In this document: positions 1 through 10,254 of the stretch, piece after piece
How the letters are laid out: the number at the start of each line of letters is the position of its first letter
Numbering within the stretch: position 1 is the first letter of the stretch
From: Rossellomorea aquimaris
GTDB taxonomy: Bacteria > Bacillota > Bacilli > Bacillales > Bacillaceae_B
Assembly (NCBI RefSeq): GCF_003315075.1
Contig: NZ_QNRJ01000027.1
Location: forward strand, 1-41,961
Direction of reading: 5' to 3'
DNA length: 41,961 bases
Made by a program: the position numbers and the translations under genes
The notes under the pieces: generated by a model
What the model was told of the DNA's origin: nothing
The model's input: the letters and a program-made list of their open reading frames with translations, nothing else
The model's database searches: none

Positions 1-118
1 ATCTCCAGATTTCAGGGGGTGGCAATTTTTTTGCTCAAAAAGCCCTCTATTATAGGAATTTATAACCTATTTCTTATAAAAGTTTTGACAATACGCTTAT
101 CATAAGGAGGGGAATCCC

Positions 119-454
119 ATGAAATTTCAGTGGACATTATTATTAGGTATTTTCTTTGCATTGGTGGTTTCCGTTTTCGCTGTCATCAATGTAGACCCCG
201 TCACCGTCAATTATTTCTTTGGTGAAGCTGATTGGCCTCTTATTTTAGTCATACTTGGATCTGTATTTATGGGGGGAATCATTATCGGATCGGTTGGACT
301 GTTTCGATTATTCGTCGTCCAACGAAAAGTAAAGGCTCTAGAGAAAGAAAATTTATTGTTAAGAGAACAGGCTGAAGGAATGCATAAAGAAAAGGCCGAA
401 AAAGTCCCTTTGAAAAAGAGTGCTCCCGGCTCAGTAGGGGAAACAGGGGAGTAA
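119..454 (+). CDS. yrvD: LapA-domain small membrane protein (YrvD type)
   Basis: A 111-residue protein with two hydrophobic segments (about residues 6-26 and 40-65) followed by a charged, probably coiled-coil tail (RKVKALEKENLLLREQ). This is the layout of the lipopolysaccharide assembly protein A (LapA/DUF1049) domain. In Gram-positive bacteria, which have no LPS, its role is unknown; a membrane scaffold is inference. The start follows AAGGAGGGG by 7 bases. It lies just upstream of recJ, as yrvD does in B. subtilis as I remember it, but is separated from recJ by a strong terminator and a new promoter, so it is probably not cotranscribed with it. Confidence 0.8.
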   Translation: MKFQWTLLLGIFFALVVSVFAVINVDPVTVNYFFGEADWPLILVILGSVFMGGIIIGSVGLFRLFVVQRKVKALEKENLLLREQAEGMHKEKAEKVPLKKSAPGSVGETGE

Positions 455-489
455 ACAGCTTGGTGGTTTTGCCACCAGGCTGTTTTTTT
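454..489 (+). terminator. Rho-independent terminator after the LapA-domain gene
   Basis: A long stem (ACAGCTTGGTGG pairing with CCACCAGGCTGT around a short T-rich loop) is followed by seven Ts. It begins at the stop codon of the upstream gene and ends that transcript before recJ. Confidence 0.85.
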
Positions 490-523
490 ATTGAATAAGA
501 AAAAAACCCTCCTTCTATTAAGA

Positions 524-552
524 TTGAAACCAACCCTTCCTTTTTGTATAAT
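524..552 (+). promoter_or_regulatory. SigA-type promoter of recJ
   Basis: TTGAAA (524-529), a 17-base spacer and a perfect TATAAT (547-552), 23 bases before the recJ start. Assigned by match to the housekeeping consensus. Confidence 0.8.
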
Positions 553-575
553 GAGTAAGGCTGAGGGGTGAACGT

Positions 576-2939
576 ATGTTAAACTCAAAAACACGTTGGA
601 TGATGACAGAATCAGATCAACATAAAATATCAGAACTGGCAAATGAATTAAAAGTACCTTCGCTTGTGGCAAAACTATTAATCAACCGGGACTTGGACGA
701 TGTAGAAGAAGCCCGGAACTTTTTATTTGATACAGGCGATTCATTTCACGATCCATTTCTTTTTGAAGATATGAAAAAAGCAACCGAAAGAATCCATAAA
801 GCCATTGAAAATGGTGAGAGGATTCTTGTTTATGGCGACTATGATGCCGATGGAGTCAGCAGTACGTCGGTATTGATGACAGTGCTAAGGGACCTGGGTG
901 CAGAGGTGGAATTCTATATCCCAAACCGGTTCAGCGAAGGATACGGCCCGAATGAAGGTGCCTTTCGCTGGGCAAAGGAAGAGGAATTCACGCTCATCAT
1001 TACAGTAGATACGGGAATATCCGCTGTGAATGAAGCAAAATTGGCAAAGGAATTGGAAATCGATTTGATCATTACGGATCACCATGAACCTGGACCGGAA
1101 TTGCCTCCGGCTTTTGCCTTGATTCATCCAAAGGTCGAAGGGACCACTTATCCATTTGGAGAACTGGCAGGAGTAGGAGTGGCATTTAAACTGGCTCATG
1201 CCCTTTATGGTGAGCTGCCTGTCCATCTGCTTGATCTTGCTGCGATTGGGACCATCGCCGATTTAGTACCATTAAGAGGTGAAAATCGTCTTCTGGCCAA
1301 GCGCGGGATTGAAAAGCTACGGGTTTCAAACCGCTTGGGAATAAAAGCATTATGCCGGATTGCCAACGCCCAACAACAGGAAATTACGGAAGAATCCATT
1401 GGATTCATGATTGCTCCCCGTATAAATGCTGTCGGTCGGTTAGGGGACGCAGACCCTGCCGTCGATCTTATGCTCACAGAAGATGATGAGGAAGCAAAGG
1501 CCCTGGCTGAAGAGATTGACAGCTTGAATAAAGAAAGACAGGCGATCGTATCGCAAATGACAGAAGAAGCGGTAGAGATGGTAGAGAATGAATTTCCCTT
1601 GAACGATCACTCTGTCCTTGTCATTGGAAAAGAAGGCTGGAACCCTGGAGTAGTCGGAATTGTAGCTTCACGCTTAGTGGATAAGTATTATCGTCCAACC
1701 ATCGTGCTTAGTTTCGATTCCGAGAAAGGAACGGCAAAGGGATCGGCAAGAAGTATCGCAGGTTTCGATTTGTTCAAGAATTTATCAACCTGCCGTGATA
1801 TCCTTCCGCATTTCGGAGGACATCCCATGGCTGCAGGTATGACTTTACAGTTAGGCGATGTAGCCGAGTTCAGAAACCGATTAAATGAGTTGGCTCAGTC
1901 TGAATTAACGGAAGAGGACTTTATACCAGTCACACAGCTCGATGCTTCTGTTACAGTGGACGAAATCTCCGTAGAGTCGATTGAAAAGCTTCAGCTTCTG
2001 GCACCTTTTGGGATGCATAATCCTAAACCGAAGTGGATCTTGGACAATGTAAGCATCGGACACTATAAAAAAATCGGATCTGCACAAAATCATTTGAAGC
2101 TGGTCTTAGAAGATAAGGGCGTACAAGTGGATGGTGTCGGGTTTGGATTGGGAGAACTGGCCGATCATATGACCCCATTTTCGAATGCCTCTGTTATTGG
2201 TGAATTATCCATTAACGAGTGGAATAATCGCAAGAAGCCTCAGGTGTTTTTACATGATGTGAAAATTGAACATTGGCAATTATTTGATGTTCGCGGGATT
2301 AAACAAGTTCATAAATGGAATGGGCTTATCCCGGAAGAAAATAAAGTAGTCATTTGTTTTAATCCGGCTACTTTAGAAAAGCTGAATCTGGAAAAAGATG
2401 AAGTGATGCTACTTGAGGATGGTTCTTCACTTGAAGGATTTTCCACCGATAAGGTAAGCCTCGTGCTTCTAGATCTGCCCACTTCCAAACCATTACTTGA
2501 AGAGCTCTTGAAGAAAGGGCAACCTCACCGGATCTATGCCCATTTCTTCCAGGATGAAGATCATTTTTTCAGTACGATGCCAACGCGTGAGCATTTCAAA
2601 TGGTACTATGGATTTTTAACCAAGCGTGGATCATTTGATTTAAATAAACATGGTGATGACCTGGCGAAATACAAAGGCTGGTCAAAAGAAACAATAGATT
2701 TCATGTCACAGGTGTTTTTTGATTTGAAGTTTGTTACAATAGTGAATGGATTTATTTCTCTCAATCCTGAGAAAACCAAGAAAGATCTTTCTGAATCTCT
2801 AACATATCAGAAGAAACAACAACAATACGAACTTGAAAACGAATTGTTATATTCTTCCTATCAAGAGTTGAGGACTTGGTTTAATGAAAGGATAGAAGAG
2901 TCTGTTACAATTGAGGAGGAAGTAAAAGCATGGACTTAA
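576..2939 (+). CDS. recJ: Single-stranded-DNA-specific 5'-3' exonuclease RecJ
   Basis: RecJ degrades single-stranded DNA 5' to 3' in recombinational and mismatch repair. The 787-residue protein has the DHH phosphoesterase core: DYDADG at residues 88-93, D145 in VDTGIS, and the DHH triad at 168-170, which together bind the two metal ions. The DHHA1 motif GGHPMAAG follows near residue 415, then an OB-like domain and the extra C-terminal region typical of Bacillus RecJ. The ATG follows GAGGGGTG by a few bases. The last 10 bases overlap apt, and apt's ribosome binding site lies inside recJ, so the two are probably translationally coupled. Confidence 0.96.
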   Translation: MLNSKTRWMMTESDQHKISELANELKVPSLVAKLLINRDLDDVEEARNFLFDTGDSFHDPFLFEDMKKATERIHKAIENGERILVYGDYDADGVSSTSVLMTVLRDLGAEVEFYIPNRFSEGYGPNEGAFRWAKEEEFTLIITVDTGISAVNEAKLAKELEIDLIITDHHEPGPELPPAFALIHPKVEGTTYPFGELAGVGVAFKLAHALYGELPVHLLDLAAIGTIADLVPLRGENRLLAKRGIEKLRVSNRLGIKALCRIANAQQQEITEESIGFMIAPRINAVGRLGDADPAVDLMLTEDDEEAKALAEEIDSLNKERQAIVSQMTEEAVEMVENEFPLNDHSVLVIGKEGWNPGVVGIVASRLVDKYYRPTIVLSFDSEKGTAKGSARSIAGFDLFKNLSTCRDILPHFGGHPMAAGMTLQLGDVAEFRNRLNELAQSELTEEDFIPVTQLDASVTVDEISVESIEKLQLLAPFGMHNPKPKWILDNVSIGHYKKIGSAQNHLKLVLEDKGVQVDGVGFGLGELADHMTPFSNASVIGELSINEWNNRKKPQVFLHDVKIEHWQLFDVRGIKQVHKWNGLIPEENKVVICFNPATLEKLNLEKDEVMLLEDGSSLEGFSTDKVSLVLLDLPTSKPLLEELLKKGQPHRIYAHFFQDEDHFFSTMPTREHFKWYYGFLTKRGSFDLNKHGDDLAKYKGWSKETIDFMSQVFFDLKFVTIVNGFISLNPEKTKKDLSESLTYQKKQQQYELENELLYSSYQELRTWFNERIEESVTIEEEVKAWT

Positions 2940-3442
2940 AACAATATGTTACGATCGTTGAGGATTGGCCTAAAGAAGGAATTAAGTTTAAAGACATCAC
3001 AACATTGATGGATAATGGTGATGCTTATAGATATGCTACAGACCAAATCGTCGAATATGCTAAAGAGAAGCAGATCGACCTGGTTGTGGGACCGGAAGCA
3101 CGTGGATTCATCATCGGCTGCCCAGTCGCTTATGCATTGGGTGTAGGCTTTGCCCCTGTTCGTAAACCTGGTAAATTACCGCGTGAAACGATCCAGAAGG
3201 AATATGGTTTGGAGTATGGTAAAGATTCTCTGACGATCCATAAAGATGCGATTAAGCCTGGTCAACGTGTATTGATCACAGACGACTTACTTGCTACTGG
3301 TGGAACGATCGAAGCAACCATCAAGCTTGTAGAAGAATTGGGTGGGGTTGTCGCTGGTACAGCATTCTTAATCGAATTAACGTACCTGGATGGCCGCGAC
3401 AAGCTTGACAACTATGATATTCTTACATTAATGCAATACTAA
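2930..3442 (+). CDS. apt: Adenine phosphoribosyltransferase
   Basis: Salvages adenine by condensing it with PRPP to give AMP and pyrophosphate. The 170-residue length is normal for the family. The PRPP-binding loop is visible as [13 protein letters not shown] near residues 120-132, and the start [20 protein letters not shown] is characteristic of Apt. The ATG lies 10 bases inside the recJ end and is preceded by GAGGAAG. A strong terminator follows before rel. The recJ-apt-rel order is the usual one in Bacillus. Confidence 0.96.
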   Translation: MDLKQYVTIVEDWPKEGIKFKDITTLMDNGDAYRYATDQIVEYAKEKQIDLVVGPEARGFIIGCPVAYALGVGFAPVRKPGKLPRETIQKEYGLEYGKDSLTIHKDAIKPGQRVLITDDLLATGGTIEATIKLVEELGGVVAGTAFLIELTYLDGRDKLDNYDILTLMQY

Positions 3443-3495
3443 AATTGTTTATCGATTCTCATATTCGTATATACTATGTGATATACTGTTAACTT

Positions 3496-3537
3496 AAGGG
3501 ACTGACATCTGGTTTTGAATGTCAGCCCTTATTTTTT
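3496..3537 (+). terminator. Rho-independent terminator after apt
   Basis: AAGGGACTGACAT pairs with ATGTCAGCCCTT around a roughly 10-base loop and is followed by ATTTTTT. It separates recJ-apt from rel. Confidence 0.85.
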
Positions 3538-3641
3538 ATTTGGAAGGGTCAAATAGATGGTAGATGTGGATTATGCGGATTTTTTCCCATCGACAATTTT
3601 CGACGAAAATAGATGGAATCTGAGAATTTTACTCTAACCCC

Positions 3642-3670
3642 TTTACATAACCCTGTTTTTTTTTGATAAT
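3642..3670 (+). promoter_or_regulatory. Candidate SigA promoter of rel
   Basis: TTTACA (3642-3647), a 17-base spacer that is very T-rich, and GATAAT (3665-3670). It lies about 60 bases before the rel start. The rest of the 290-base gap after apt holds only the terminator and a small ATTTTCG-A-CGAAAAT palindrome at 3596-3610. Confidence 0.6.
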
Positions 3671-3732
3671 AGTAACAATCATTAAAATCGAACACTAGTG
3701 AAATATATTAAAATACAAAGGTGATTTTGATC

Positions 3733-5922
3733 ATGGCTAAAGATCAAGTACTAACCCCGGAACAGGTTTTTGATAAAACAAGAGAATACTTAAACGATGA
3801 GCATGTAGGGATGGTCCAGAAAGCCTATGAGTATGCAAGGGATGCCCATAGTGAGCAGTACCGTAAGTCTGGTGAACCCTATATCATTCATCCCATCCAG
3901 GTAGCGGGAATACTCGCGGATCTTGAGATGGATCCGGCAACCGTCGCTGCCGGTTTTCTTCATGATGTAGTGGAGGATACGGGTGTTTCTCTTGGGGAAA
4001 TTGAGGAAGCATTCAATGCCGAAGTGGCCATGCTTGTAGATGGGGTCACAAAGCTTGGAAAGATTAAATACAAGTCACAGGAAGAGCAACAGGCTGAAAA
4101 TCACCGGAAAATGTTTGTGGCGATGGCTCAGGATATCCGTGTCATTCTGATTAAATTGGCAGACCGTCTGCATAATATGAGAACGCTAAAACATTTGCCA
4201 CAGGAGAAGCAGCGAAGAATTGCAAATGAAACACTGGAAATCTTTGCTCCTTTGGCCCATCGTTTAGGGATTTCGAAGATTAAGTGGGAATTAGAGGATA
4301 CGTCGCTCCGATATTTAAATCCTCAACAGTATTATCGTATTGTCAACTTGATGAAGAAAAAGCGTGCCGAGCGTGAAGAGTATTTAGATGACGTTGTCAA
4401 TGAGGTTAAGGATAAGCTGGGCGACGTGAAAATCACTGCGGAAATCTCCGGCCGTCCCAAGCATATTTACAGCATTTATCGTAAGATGGCTCTTCAAAAC
4501 AAGCAGTTTAATGAAATATATGACCTATTGGCAGTTCGTGTGGTAGTAGATAGCATCAAGGATTGCTATGCCGTATTGGGAATCGTCCACACGTGTTGGA
4601 AGCCAATGCCCGGCAGGTTCAAGGATTATATCGCCATGCCGAAGCCAAATATGTATCAATCTCTTCATACAACGGTCATCGGTCCTAAAGGGGATCCACT
4701 TGAAGTGCAGATCAGAACGCTTGAAATGCACCAAATTGCTGAGTACGGTGTAGCGGCACACTGGGCATATAAAGAAGGAAAAGAAGCAAACGAAACGGTT
4801 TCCTTCGAGAAGAAGCTTTCCTGGTTCAGGGAAATATTAGAGTTCCAGAACGAATCTGCCAATGCGGAAGAGTTCATGGAGTCTCTTAAGATTGATCTCT
4901 TCTCTGATATGGTCTTTGTGTTCACACCTAAAGGGGATGTACTGGAACTGCCGTCGGGATCTGTTCCGATTGACTTTTCTTATCGTATACACTCAGAAAT
5001 CGGTAACAAAACGATCGGTGCCAAGGTGAATGGTAAGATGGTCACTCTTGACTATAAGTTGAAAACGGGGGATATCATTGAAATTCTCACGTCCAAGCAT
5101 TCTTACGGTCCCAGTCAGGATTGGCTGAAGCTTGCACAAACGTCTCAAGCGAAGAATAAGATCAAGCAATTCTTCAAAAAGCAGCGAAGAGAAGAAAATA
5201 TTGAAAAAGGCCGGGATTTAGTAGAAAAAGAAATCAAGAATCAAGATTTCGATGTGAAAGAGATCCTGAATCCTGAAAATATTAAACGTGTATCTGAGAA
5301 ATTCAACTTCTCAAACGAAGAAGATATGTATGCAGCCGTTGGCTATAACGGGATTACGGCGGCTCAAATCGCCAATCGCTTAACGGAGAAAGACCGGAAG
5401 AAACGTGAACAGGAAGACAACCTGGAAGAAACGATGAAGGAATTGAATTCCCAACCAGTCAAGCGTAAAAAAGACGCAGGTGTCCAGGTAGAGGGCATTG
5501 ACAATCTTCTTATCCGTTTATCCCGTTGCTGCAGCCCTGTTCCCGGGGATGAGATCGTAGGGTTTATTACGAAAGGCCGTGGGGTTTCTGTGCATCGTGC
5601 CGACTGTACAAACGTAATGGCCGATGAAGTAGAGCAGCGTCTCATTCCAGTGTCATGGGAAAGTGATAGAAATGACCGTAAGGAATACAATGTGGATATT
5701 GAAATCTCCGGTTACGATCGCAGAGGCCTTTTGAATGAAGTGCTTCAGGCGGTAAACGAGACGAAGACGAATATATCGGCTGTCAGCGGAAAATCCGACC
5801 GAAATAAAGTGGCAACCATCAATATGTCCATTTCGATTCAAAATATTTCCCACTTACACAAAGTCGTGGAAAGAATTAAACAAATTTCGGATATTTATGC
5901 TGTAAGAAGAATCATGAACTAA
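3733..5922 (+). CDS. relA: Bifunctional (p)ppGpp synthetase/hydrolase Rel
   Basis: Makes and degrades the stringent-response alarmone (p)ppGpp, using ATP plus GDP/GTP. The 729-residue protein shows an N-terminal HD hydrolase domain (HD at residues 77-78, [10 protein letters not shown]), the synthetase domain ([20 protein letters not shown], around residues 295-315), a TGS domain, a Cys-rich zinc-finger region ([12 protein letters not shown]) and a C-terminal ACT domain. Both catalytic domains look intact. A longer reading begins at GTG 3721, but that GTG is part of the AAAGGTGA ribosome binding site, which sits 7 bases before ATG 3733, so 3733 is chosen. dtd follows 13 bases after the stop, suggesting one operon. 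Confidence 0.95.
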   Translation: MAKDQVLTPEQVFDKTREYLNDEHVGMVQKAYEYARDAHSEQYRKSGEPYIIHPIQVAGILADLEMDPATVAAGFLHDVVEDTGVSLGEIEEAFNAEVAMLVDGVTKLGKIKYKSQEEQQAENHRKMFVAMAQDIRVILIKLADRLHNMRTLKHLPQEKQRRIANETLEIFAPLAHRLGISKIKWELEDTSLRYLNPQQYYRIVNLMKKKRAEREEYLDDVVNEVKDKLGDVKITAEISGRPKHIYSIYRKMALQNKQFNEIYDLLAVRVVVDSIKDCYAVLGIVHTCWKPMPGRFKDYIAMPKPNMYQSLHTTVIGPKGDPLEVQIRTLEMHQIAEYGVAAHWAYKEGKEANETVSFEKKLSWFREILEFQNESANAEEFMESLKIDLFSDMVFVFTPKGDVLELPSGSVPIDFSYRIHSEIGNKTIGAKVNGKMVTLDYKLKTGDIIEILTSKHSYGPSQDWLKLAQTSQAKNKIKQFFKKQRREENIEKGRDLVEKEIKNQDFDVKEILNPENIKRVSEKFNFSNEEDMYAAVGYNGITAAQIANRLTEKDRKKREQEDNLEETMKELNSQPVKRKKDAGVQVEGIDNLLIRLSRCCSPVPGDEIVGFITKGRGVSVHRADCTNVMADEVEQRLIPVSWESDRNDRKEYNVDIEISGYDRRGLLNEVLQAVNETKTNISAVSGKSDRNKVATINMSISIQNISHLHKVVERIKQISDIYAVRRIMN

Positions 5923-5935
5923 AGGAGATTTCTTT

Positions 5936-6376
5936 ATGAGGGTTGTACTGCAAAGAAGTAAAGAAGCCTCCGTCACTGTTGATGGAGAAGTAAAGGGAGC
6001 CATTCGTTCAGGTGCTGTATTGCTTGTGGGGATTACCCATGAAGATACGGAAGAAGACGCTCGTTATGTTGCGGACAAAGTAGTGAACCTGCGTATTTTT
6101 GAAGACGAAGAGGGGAAGATGAATCATTCATTACTGGATGTAGTAGGGGAAATTCTCTCCATCTCTCAATTCACTCTTTACGGGGACTGCCGTAAGGGAA
6201 GAAGGCCAAACTTCATGGGTGCAGCGAAGCCCGATCACGCAGAGTCTGTTTACGACTACTTTAATAAGGTATTAAAAGAAAAAGGTATCAAAGTGGAAAC
6301 GGGCGTATTTGGAGCCATGATGGACGTGAATTTAACAAATGACGGTCCTGTTACGTTAATGATAGAAAGCAAATAA
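5936..6376 (+). CDS. dtd: D-aminoacyl-tRNA deacylase
   Basis: Hydrolyses D-amino acids wrongly attached to tRNA, protecting translation. The 146-residue length is standard. Both family motifs that line the active site are visible: SQFTLYGD and, near the C terminus, NDGPVTLM with the cross-subunit Gly-Pro. The ATG is preceded by AAAGGAGA and follows rel by 13 bases, the usual rel-dtd pair of Firmicutes. A bidirectional terminator lies immediately after the stop. Confidence 0.95.
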   Translation: MRVVLQRSKEASVTVDGEVKGAIRSGAVLLVGITHEDTEEDARYVADKVVNLRIFEDEEGKMNHSLLDVVGEILSISQFTLYGDCRKGRRPNFMGAAKPDHAESVYDYFNKVLKEKGIKVETGVFGAMMDVNLTNDGPVTLMIESK

Positions 6377-6421
6377 AGAAAAGCTGATCCTGCAACTTTT
6401 AGGATCAGCTTTTCTTATTTT
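6376..6421. terminator. Bidirectional terminator between dtd and the amidase gene
   Basis: AAGAAAAGCTGATCCT pairs exactly with AGGATCAGCTTTTCTT around a 9-base loop. A T-rich tail follows on the plus side and an A-rich arm gives Ts on the minus side, so it can stop transcription from both converging genes. Confidence 0.8.
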
Positions 6422-6452
6422 ATTCATATCGTATATGGTTTTCTCTTCAGCA

Positions 6453-8195
6453 TCAGTCGGAAAAATAATCCCCTAACCCATGATAGATAGCCGTTGCCGC
6501 CAAGTCTTGAAAATACTGCGTATTGACATTGGCTTCCTCTGCCGGATTACTTAAGAATCCCAGCTCCAACAGGACAGCCGGCTGATTGTTTTCACGGACA
6601 ACGTGATAATCTCCTACTCGTACACCGCGGTCTTTCGTCGGTAAACGATCTGCCAGGCTTCCATGAATTTCATCGGCCAGTTCTTTCTGGCGACCTTGAT
6701 AATAGTAAGTAGTATGGCCGACGATAGAGGAATCAAGAATGCTGTCAAAATGTAGGCTGATAAAGGCATCAGCCTGATAATAATGAGATAATGATACCCT
6801 GGATGGTAATGAAAGATATTCATCGCTTTTCCTTGTTAAGACCACTTTGGCTCCAGCGCTCTTTAGCTTTTCGGCAAGGAGTTCCCCGGTTCTCATGGTA
6901 AGGAGCTTTTCCAACGTGCCGCTTGCTCCGGTCGTTCCACTGTCTCTGCCTCCATGTCCGGGATCAATCACCACGACCTTATCTTGTAAGCCCCCGCTCC
7001 GCTTTCGTGAAGGAGTGGTGTTTTCCCCGGTACTGGACCTGATGGACACCACCCAGCCGGCAACAAAACCTGCACTGCCGTCTTCTAATTGTATTTCATA
7101 CCAATCTCCGTTTTTGCTGATAACGGGGAAGGTGTCACCACTTGAGCCTCGTTCGATGACGCTTGCCCGGGCGTTTGCTTCACTTCTGATATTGGTACCA
7201 TTGTAAAGCACTGTGATGTTTTCATTTTCTGAAGTGGGTTCACTCTCATGGGCGGAGGCAGTGACGGTTTTTTGGACATACCAACCGGCAATCCAGCCTT
7301 TTTTCCCATTTGAGAGTTTAATCTGATACCAATTGTTTTTCTCTTTTAATAAGGAATATTTCTCCCCTTTTGAAACCTTTCCAACGACGCTCCCGTTTAA
7401 AGAGGTTTCGTCACGGACATTTAAACCGTGAACCGTAATGATTCCTACAAGATTTGTGGACGAGGAGGCAGGCTCATCGTCATTGGCCCTCGAAGAGAAT
7501 TCTACATATGCATCGTTCACCCACGCCTTGTCGCTGCCAAATTGAATCTCGTACCACCCGCTGACACTTCCTGTTACCTCTACGTGATCTCCCTTATTTA
7601 ATACTCCCAGGACGGAACTTTGAAGGGAGGGGGAGGTTCGAACATTCAGGGAGTTGTCGGTGATGATCCCTTCTTCATTCTCCCTCTTTTTCGATGGGGA
7701 AGAAGTGGTGCTGTTTTCCGACACGTAGTCCTCATGGACCCAGCCGCTGCCATTTCCCCATTCGATGAACAGCCAGTCAGACTCTTCGTCGGAAATGGAT
7801 ACTCTATCCCCGGTGTTTAAAACCGTCACCACTTCTTCAGAGGTGCCGGGCCCTTTTCTGACGCGTAACCCATCGGTATTCACACGTCCTTCCTGTTTAG
7901 GAGAAACATCGGAACTAGCGGATTCTACTGAGACTAACCATTCGGCTACCCAGCCCTCTCCACTATCGGTCCTGACCTTATACCAATCATTTTGTGTGTC
8001 TACTATACTGTACTCTTCCCCTCTATGTACCTTCGTCAGAACCGGATAGCTCAGTCCTGGCCCCGTACGAACATTCAGAGTCGAAACACTGATCGTGGCC
8101 GTGCCGGCTTCTGCATGTGCATAATCAGCTTCGAGTGGCTGAAAAGGAATGATCATGAGCACAATCAGTATAGATGCTATTATCTTCTTAATCAT
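6453..8195 (-). CDS. yrvJ: Secreted N-acetylmuramoyl-L-alanine amidase with five SH3b repeats (YrvJ type)
   Basis: A cell-wall hydrolase that cuts the bond between MurNAc and L-Ala. The 580-residue protein starts with a signal peptide (MIKKIIASILIVLMIIPF, cut probably after AHAEA). Five bacterial SH3 (SH3b) repeats follow, each marked by a version of LNVRxGPG, which would bind the wall. The C-terminal Amidase_3 domain has zinc-site residues in DPGHGG, the Glu after GASGT, SLHFDS and LLELGFLSN. An in-frame start 29 codons upstream exists, but the ATG at 8195 follows CAGGAGGTGAAG directly and begins a clean signal peptide, so it is preferred. B. subtilis YrvJ has the same layout as I remember it. 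Confidence 0.9.
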   Translation of the reverse strand: MIKKIIASILIVLMIIPFQPLEADYAHAEAGTATISVSTLNVRTGPGLSYPVLTKVHRGEEYSIVDTQNDWYKVRTDSGEGWVAEWLVSVESASSDVSPKQEGRVNTDGLRVRKGPGTSEEVVTVLNTGDRVSISDEESDWLFIEWGNGSGWVHEDYVSENSTTSSPSKKRENEEGIITDNSLNVRTSPSLQSSVLGVLNKGDHVEVTGSVSGWYEIQFGSDKAWVNDAYVEFSSRANDDEPASSSTNLVGIITVHGLNVRDETSLNGSVVGKVSKGEKYSLLKEKNNWYQIKLSNGKKGWIAGWYVQKTVTASAHESEPTSENENITVLYNGTNIRSEANARASVIERGSSGDTFPVISKNGDWYEIQLEDGSAGFVAGWVVSIRSSTGENTTPSRKRSGGLQDKVVVIDPGHGGRDSGTTGASGTLEKLLTMRTGELLAEKLKSAGAKVVLTRKSDEYLSLPSRVSLSHYYQADAFISLHFDSILDSSIVGHTTYYYQGRQKELADEIHGSLADRLPTKDRGVRVGDYHVVRENNQPAVLLELGFLSNPAEEANVNTQYFQDLAATAIYHGLGDYFSD

Positions 8196-8357
8196 CTTCA
8201 CCTCCTGTTGGAAATACAAACACCCATAGTAATATCGGATCTTTTCACTTAGATATTGATCAAGATTTCGAAGATTCATCAAAAAAATCCCTTATGGGTT
8301 TAATACGATAAAAAAAATTAAATTCCTTTAAAACGAAATAAAAATAGGTAATTGGAA

Positions 8358-8573
8358 ATGATAGAGTTAAGGATTGTTTTGGAAAGGATGATGGAATTGA
8401 GGTCAAGTGAAAAAGGGTTTATGAATGCAAACGGCGATAACCAGCTGTTCGGTGTGGATTTTCACCAGTTTTTAGAACGTGAGAAAGATGCTTTAAATGT
8501 GGAACTTGCTTCCGAGTTCGGGTTATCGTTGAAAGAAGTTAAGCTACTGAAAAAGAAAATGGAAAGATCGTAA
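8358..8573 (+). CDS. yrzK: Small HTH-like protein of unknown function (YrzK position)
   Basis: A 71-residue hydrophilic protein. The C-terminal half (LASEFGLSLKEVKLLKKKM) resembles a sigma-factor or helix-turn-helix recognition unit, so DNA binding is possible but unproven. The start is uncertain: TTG at 8352 is in frame, but ATG 8358 has the better distance (about 8 bases) from the weak AGGT at 8346. It lies divergently from the amidase gene and just before the hisS T-box leader, where yrzK sits in B. subtilis as I remember it. Codon use looks like its neighbours. Confidence 0.65.
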   Translation: MIELRIVLERMMELRSSEKGFMNANGDNQLFGVDFHQFLEREKDALNVELASEFGLSLKEVKLLKKKMERS

Positions 8574-8592
8574 CGAAATTTTCTTTAACCTC

Positions 8593-8621
8593 TTGACATG
8601 AACTGACGGCATCCGTATCAT
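8593..8621 (+). promoter_or_regulatory. SigA promoter of the hisS-aspS T-box transcript
   Basis: A consensus TTGACA (8593-8598), a 17-base spacer and TATCAT (8616-8621). Transcription would begin near 8628 and read the whole T-box leader. Confidence 0.8.
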
Positions 8622-8627
8622 TATAGA

Positions 8628-8902
8628 AATAAAATAACATTTACAAAAACCGTTGATCGAGCATAGTAGCTGACACCCACGTGTAAAGAGAGGAAATGCC
8701 TTGGCTGAGAGCATTTCTACAATGTGACTTAGTGAATGAACACTCAGGAGGTTTCTCTCTGAAAAAGTTTCTTTAGTAGGAGATGAACGTACCAGGCGTT
8801 AACTGGCTAAGTGGAGGTCTTATAGACTTCAATTAGGGTGGCACCACGGGAATAACAGCTCTCGTCCCTTGTATGATATACAAGGGACTGAGGGCTTTTT
8901 TT
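8628..8902 (+). promoter_or_regulatory. T-box riboswitch upstream of hisS-aspS
   Basis: The leader senses uncharged tRNA and lets transcription continue into hisS when histidyl-tRNA runs low. Visible parts are the stem I S-turn AGTA (8665-8668), an apical hairpin (GAAATGC with GCATTTC), the T-box AGGGTGGCACCACGGGAAT (8835-8853) that pairs with the tRNA acceptor end through TGGC, and a terminator (8858-8902). The likely His specifier is CAC at 8741-8743 on the 3' side of stem I, after GAA. No Asp codon is present in that loop even though aspS follows. Confidence 0.92.
8858..8902 (+). terminator. T-box-controlled terminator before hisS
   Basis: GCTCTCGTCCCTTGTA pairs with TACAAGGGACTGAGGGC and is followed by seven Ts. 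Its left arm can alternatively pair with the T-box (antiterminator form). Confidence 0.9.
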
Positions 8903-8947
8903 ATTTACATAAATATCAATTTGCTTTAATAAAAGGAGGAAATCAAC

Positions 8948-10222
8948 TTGTCCATTCAGATTCCAAGAGGTACACAGGACATTCTACCAGGTGAAGTAGA
9001 AAAATGGCAGTATGTAGAGGAAGTGGCGAAGAATCTTTGCCATGCCTATCAGTATAAAGAAATCCGCACTCCTATATTTGAGGCGAGCGAGTTGTTTACC
9101 AGAGGCGTAGGGGATACGACGGATATCGTTCAAAAAGAAATGTATATGTTTGAAGATCGCGGAGGCAGAAGTTTGGCGCTCCGACCTGAAGGAACCGCTT
9201 CTGTTGTTCGTTCCTTTGTAGGAAATAAGATGTTCGGGTATCCAAATCAGCCGACAAAGCTCTTTTACTCCGGTCCAATGTTCAGGTACGAAAGGCCACA
9301 AGCGGGCCGCTACCGTCAATTTGTCCAGTTCGGGGTTGAGGCATTGGGAAGTGAAGATCCGGCGATTGATGCAGAAGTGATTTCACTCGCGATGGGGATT
9401 TACAAGAAACTGGGACTTACTCAATTAAAGTTAGTCATTAATAGTCTTGGTGATACGGGCAGTCGAAACGCCCACAGAGAAGCGCTGATCAATCACTTTA
9501 AACCAAGAATCGATGAATTTTGCGGAGATTGTCAGAATCGTTTAGAGAAGAATCCATTGCGTATTCTCGATTGTAAAAAAGACCGTGACCATGAATTGAT
9601 GTCTACGGCGCCATCGATTCTCGATTACTTGAATGATGAATCGAAAGCCTATTTTGAAAAAGTCCAATCCCACCTAACCGGGATGGATGTTGAATTCGTA
9701 GTCGATCCGACTCTTGTTCGCGGTCTTGATTATTATAATCACACAGCCTTTGAAATCATGAGTGACGCAGAAGGTTTTGGAGCCATCACGACCCTTTGTG
9801 GCGGAGGACGCTACAATGGATTGGTGGAGATGATCGGTGGTCCGGAAACCCCGGGAATCGGTTTTGCCTTCAGTATCGAACGGTTACTATCGGCACTGGA
9901 AGCTGAAAACGTTGAACTTCCAATCGAGCGGGGCGTCGATTGCTTTATCGTTTCATTGGGGGAAGAGGCAAAAGATTACGCGGTTAAGCTACTTCACGAT
10001 TTAAGACAGGTGGGAATTTCTTCAGAGAAGGATTACCTGGATCGAAAGGTGAAAGGTCAATTTAAAGCAGCGGACCGTTATGAAGCGAAATATGTAGCCG
10101 TCATTGGCGACAACGAATTACAGGAAAATAAAATCAACCTGAAAGATATGTCTACTGGTGAGCAGGAAGAAGTAAGTCTTGATCGTTTTGTAGAGAATGT
10201 GAAAGGCAAACTTGGTAAATAG
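8948..10222 (+). CDS. hisS: Histidyl-tRNA synthetase
   Basis: Charges tRNA-His with histidine. The 424-residue class II synthetase shows motif 2 ([13 protein letters not shown]), the histidine-binding loops [13 protein letters not shown] and [10 protein letters not shown], motif 3 ([12 protein letters not shown]) and a C-terminal anticodon-binding domain. It starts with TTG, preceded by AAAGGAGGAAATCAAC, and the N terminus [14 protein letters not shown] is the family's usual one. It lies directly behind the T-box leader and 32 bases before aspS, so both enzymes share the riboswitch. Confidence 0.97.
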   Translation: MSIQIPRGTQDILPGEVEKWQYVEEVAKNLCHAYQYKEIRTPIFEASELFTRGVGDTTDIVQKEMYMFEDRGGRSLALRPEGTASVVRSFVGNKMFGYPNQPTKLFYSGPMFRYERPQAGRYRQFVQFGVEALGSEDPAIDAEVISLAMGIYKKLGLTQLKLVINSLGDTGSRNAHREALINHFKPRIDEFCGDCQNRLEKNPLRILDCKKDRDHELMSTAPSILDYLNDESKAYFEKVQSHLTGMDVEFVVDPTLVRGLDYYNHTAFEIMSDAEGFGAITTLCGGGRYNGLVEMIGGPETPGIGFAFSIERLLSALEAENVELPIERGVDCFIVSLGEEAKDYAVKLLHDLRQVGISSEKDYLDRKVKGQFKAADRYEAKYVAVIGDNELQENKINLKDMSTGEQEEVSLDRFVENVKGKLGK

Positions 10223-10254
10223 AACCCGTTGATTTTGACAAGGAGGAGAACAAG

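Noticed and set aside
1..118. Promoter for the first gene from TTGACA at 85-90
   Set aside because: No -10 box follows at 16-18 bases; that spot holds the ribosome binding site.
3596..3610. ATTTTCG-A-CGAAAAT palindrome before rel, looking like a CodY box
   Set aside because: The centre is longer than in the CodY consensus AATTTTCWGAAAATT, so the arms do not line up; the LexA pattern also does not fit.
8211..8282. Upstream in-frame start of the amidase gene
   Set aside because: The 29 extra residues are not a signal peptide and precede the AGGAGG site; 8195 is better.
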